Assembly: GCA_947253405.1 (NCBI GenBank)
Contig: CAMXZF010000032.1
Coordinates: 1 to 7,081 of the forward strand
Source: an uncultured Candidatus Saccharibacteria bacterium
Lineage (GTDB): Bacteria > Patescibacteriota > Saccharimonadia > Saccharimonadales > Saccharimonadaceae
Direction of reading: 5' to 3'
Length of the DNA stretch: 7,081 bases
Below, piece after piece: positions 4,974-7,081 of this stretch. The stretch's first letter is position 1. Each line of letters starts with the position of its first letter. The notes beneath the pieces are model-generated. The model was given only the letters and a program-made list of their open reading frames with translations, did not search any database and was not told where the DNA came from. The position numbers were made by a program, and so were the translations under genes.

Positions 4974-7081
4974 CTATTTATACTCGAAGCTGCCAATTTT
5001 AGTGTTAGTTGCGCCAATAGCATTATTTAGGAAAATATCATAGACTCCCTTAGTGTTATTTTGTGGCGTTAAGCATGTTAGCTGGCTATCGCCCTTATCG
5101 GTAATCTGGCAAATCTCATTAGCATCTTTTTTGCCATTACGATTTAAATCTAGATATATACTATAGATATCATCGACATTTTGCAGATTATTGCCCTGAA
5201 AGGTTAGTTGGCTACCACTACTGTAGTTCCAAGTATCATTTACAGCCGTAAAGCTAGCGCGCCTTGTTTTGCTGCCATCACCAAGCTGGCCATAATTATT
5301 AGCGCCCATACAAGCAAGATTAATTCTGCCGACTAAATCTATCACTGAACATAAATGATCAGGGCCCAAACTAGTCATCTCAATTCTTCCGCCTTTAAAT
5401 TGCCCAAAAACATTGTCGTTCGTATTTAATTTAGTTGGTGATAAATTATAATTTTTTTGTCTATTACCACTGGCAAAACGATTAATATTCATTCCCCATA
5501 TATAATCATCAGCTAAAACTGAGAAGTAACTAGCACCTAAACGTTCAATGCCTTCGAGATTTCTTATTTCTACCGGAGCTGATCGTTCATTTTTAGTGCC
5601 ATCACCTACACCAAGCTCACCCCAAATATTCCCCCAACAAAATAGCCTTGACTTATTCTCACCATCTTTTTTACCGAAAGCGCATACATTATATGAGCCA
5701 ACTTCAATCTTTTCTAAAACCACTCCTTTTAAAGCTACCGCATCATAAACCTTTTGTGGTACGGATCTATAGTCGCCTCCCACACCCTTAATGTTGACTC
5801 CTAGCTGACCATAATTATTATTACCCCAACAATAGGCCTTACCCTTAGCAATTGCACAGGTATTGTGGCCACCAACAGCAATATCAGAAAATTCAGCGTT
5901 AGCTAGTTCAGGGTAGCGGCTAAAGTTTGGCTGTACCGGCAAAGCATGTTCATTTTTTCCGCCAATGCCAAGGTTGCCCCAATAGTTCCAACCCCAACAA
6001 TATGGCTTTTTATCAATCAATACACAACTATGATACACTTCACTAGCCAACTTCTCCACTTTAGCGCCCTCAGTCGATCGACCAAATTTAACTAGCGTTG
6101 GCGTATATCTATCGGTAGCCGTACCATCACCTAATTGATATTTGGTATAGCCATAGTCACCGTCGTTAACCGCACTATTTTTGCCCCAACAATAAACCTT
6201 ACTATCAGCAATAGCGCAGGTGCTATTTGTGCCTACCGATATTTCAGTTATTTTTTTGCCTTCAAGAGCATTATTTCTGTTGATCAATTTTGGTACCAGA
6301 CTATCAGTTCTAGTACCATCGCCTAAAGCGCCATATTTATTATTGCCCCAACAATATAAATCGTCACCCTCGACTAAAGCGCAACTATGCAAAGCCCCTA
6401 ATGAAATCTGTTTAATATTCTTGTTATGGATCTTATAGCTACTAACTACTGGTTCTACTGGTAATTTAGGTGTAACAGTATAGACTACGTTAGTAGAGTA
6501 AGTGCCAGCTGGTAGAGAGTTAGATAATTTAGCACCATAGTAAATATAGAAGGTTTGGGATTTAGTTTTACCTATTTCAGCAGCAGCATCTTTTAAAGTG
6601 ACAGGGTTGTCTTTAGTGGGTACTTGGTAAAAACGAGCTAGTTTGAAGGCATCTGCTGTAATAACAGCATATCCTTGGGCAAAACCTTTTTCACAAGGCA
6701 TACTGAAGGAGCCATTTTGGTTACTTCCACCTAAGCTACAGTTAGATATTGGCAAAAATCCCCAAGTATTGTTAGTTAGACTAGAACCGCCAGTCTGAGT
6801 GAAAGTTGGCACACCATTATAATAGCGATAAACTACTTCTTGTTCATTATAGCTAGCTTGTACTGGGTTAATGACTTGGTTAGCTTGATCATTAGGGTTA
6901 GTTTTTTCTCTAGTTAGGTTAGAATGAGATTTATCGGTACTAACAGTTGCTAGATAACCTACACTACTATTAGCTTCAATGTTTAAGATGGTAGGATAGT
7001 TAGTTATCTTAGTGTTGTCGTTAGTGATATATTTATCTAGCTTAGCAATAGTATTAGCATCTTTATTACTTAGACTAACAG
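4974..7081 (-). CDS. Large secreted RCC1 beta-propeller surface protein (5' end beyond window)
   Basis: This frame is open from the right edge (last full codon 7077-7079) to a TAG at 4974-4976, 701 residues, so the true start and any signal peptide lie outside. The GTG at 6812 is internal, because 89 in-frame sense codons precede it. Order of parts: an Asn/Thr/Ser/Val-rich N-terminal region (7079 to ~6440) ending in 'YYGAKLSNSLPAGTYSTNV', reminiscent of stalk or adhesin domains that recur in Saccharibacteria surface proteins (recalled, not searched). Next come seven RCC1-type repeats (~6404-5249), each with a 'Cys..YCWG-N-x-[YW]-G-x-L-G-x-G' core. Last is an IPT/TIG-like domain (~5225-4977) with a DLNRNGKKDANE loop. 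No LPxTG motif or C-terminal membrane helix is seen, so any anchor would be N-terminal or non-covalent. RCC1 propellers usually bind proteins; the target is unknown. Adhesion to a host is inference. No terminator is evident before the rpsF promoter. Confidence 0.92.
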   Translation of the reverse strand, partial: VSLSNKDANTIAKLDKYITNDNTKITNYPTILNIEANSSVGYLATVSTDKSHSNLTREKTNPNDQANQVINPVQASYNEQEVVYRYYNGVPTFTQTGGSSLTNNTWGFLPISNCSLGGSNQNGSFSMPCEKGFAQGYAVITADAFKLARFYQVPTKDNPVTLKDAAAEIGKTKSQTFYIYYGAKLSNSLPAGTYSTNVVYTVTPKLPVEPVVSSYKIHNKNIKQISLGALHSCALVEGDDLYCWGNNKYGALGDGTRTDSLVPKLINRNNALEGKKITEISVGTNSTCAIADSKVYCWGKNSAVNDGDYGYTKYQLGDGTATDRYTPTLVKFGRSTEGAKVEKLASEVYHSCVLIDKKPYCWGWNYWGNLGIGGKNEHALPVQPNFSRYPELANAEFSDIAVGGHNTCAIAKGKAYCWGNNNYGQLGVNIKGVGGDYRSVPQKVYDAVALKGVVLEKIEVGSYNVCAFGKKDGENKSRLFCWGNIWGELGVGDGTKNERSAPVEIRNLEGIERLGASYFSVLADDYIWGMNINRFASGNRQKNYNLSPTKLNTNDNVFGQFKGGRIEMTSLGPDHLCSVIDLVGRINLACMGANNYGQLGDGSKTRRASFTAVNDTWNYSSGSQLTFQGNNLQNVDDIYSIYLDLNRNGKKDANEICQITDKGDSQLTCLTPQNNTKGVYDIFLNNAIGATNTKIGSFEYK
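4977..5225 (-). other. IPT/TIG-like C-terminal domain with EF-hand-like loop
   Basis: After the last propeller blade the chain reads 'GSQLTFQGNNLQNVDDIYSI', a beta-sandwich start typical of IPT/TIG domains. It closes with 'GVYDIFLNNAIGATNTKIGS' and an aromatic strand 'FEYK'. The sequence DLNRNGKKDANE (codons 5150-5115) places D, N, N, K(backbone), D and E at positions 1, 3, 5, 7, 9 and 12, as in calcium-binding EF-hand or dockerin loops. Two cysteines (at about 5126-5090 on either side of 'QITDKGDSQLT') may form a disulfide next to it. Calcium binding is inference. Confidence 0.55.
5249..6404 (-). repeat. Seven RCC1-type propeller blades
   Basis: Seven consecutive degenerate repeats of about 50-60 residues. 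The cores (Cys codons nearest the given positions) are: blade 1 6383/6353, blade 2 6218/6191, blade 3 6026/5999, blade 4 5858/5831, blade 5 5684/5639, blade 6 no Cys (5537-5493), blade 7 5351/5312. Five blades keep 'CWG' exactly, and the shared codons give a recurrent TGTTGGGG at DNA level. Seven is the number that closes an RCC1 beta-propeller. Blade 2 has a short insertion after CWG; blades 5 and 7 have longer Cys-Cys spacing. Confidence 0.85.

Noticed and set aside
5548..6438. Plus-strand ORFs of 63-72 codons within the RCC1 gene, and similar ones opposite tlyA, ssb and rpsF
   Set aside because: All lie opposite strongly conserved coding sequence, lack ribosome binding sites and have no recognisable domains.
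1..7081. CRISPR array, tRNA or rRNA gene, insertion sequence, recoded TGA
   Set aside because: No regularly spaced direct repeats, cloverleaf-like sequence or transposase motifs were seen, and all genes read with the standard code without needing TGA as sense.

Overview
The window reads as a chromosomal segment of a Patescibacteria/CPR bacterium, most likely Candidatus Saccharibacteria (TM7). This is inferred from the low GC content, the translation-gene cluster, an elongation factor P with an arginine-bearing 'MGRGGS' tip loop, and the style of the flanking large, Asn/Thr/Ser-rich secreted proteins. All in-frame tryptophans are TGG and no gene needs TGA readthrough, so the recoded-TGA CPR lineages (SR1, Gracilibacteria) are not indicated. 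No taxonomic search was possible.

Every supported gene lies on the minus strand, so transcription runs from right to left. From the right edge: (1) the 3' part of a large secreted protein (4974-7081, open at the right edge). It has a novel or lineage-specific N-terminal part, a seven-bladed RCC1-type beta-propeller and a C-terminal IPT/TIG-like domain with an EF-hand-like loop. (2) An 87-bp gap with an extended -10 promoter, two small hairpins and a strong Shine-Dalgarno. (3) A compact cluster rpsF-ssb-rpsR-efp-tlyA-ychF (4886 down to 1345) with gaps of 18, 41 and 23 bp, an overlap, then 42 bp, consistent with one operon. (4) A 55-bp gap with a second promoter. (5) The 5' part of a second secreted gene (1289 to the left edge, open). 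It encodes a signal peptide, a Cys-rich ectodomain, an acidic KEDD-repeat linker and the start of a membrane region resembling CPR VirB6/TrbL-like proteins.

The operon joins small-subunit ribosomal proteins (bS6, bS18), single-stranded DNA binding protein, EF-P (rescue of polyproline stalls), TlyA (rRNA 2'-O-methyltransferase) and YchF (ribosome-associated ATPase), so five of its six genes concern the ribosome. The two flanking genes are envelope or surface proteins, plausibly linked to the episymbiotic life of this group. They were missed or mis-started by simple ORF calling because both run off the window.

The parts least explained by known annotation are the two flanking extracytoplasmic proteins, the arginine at the EF-P modification site, and the structured leader of the rpsF operon.
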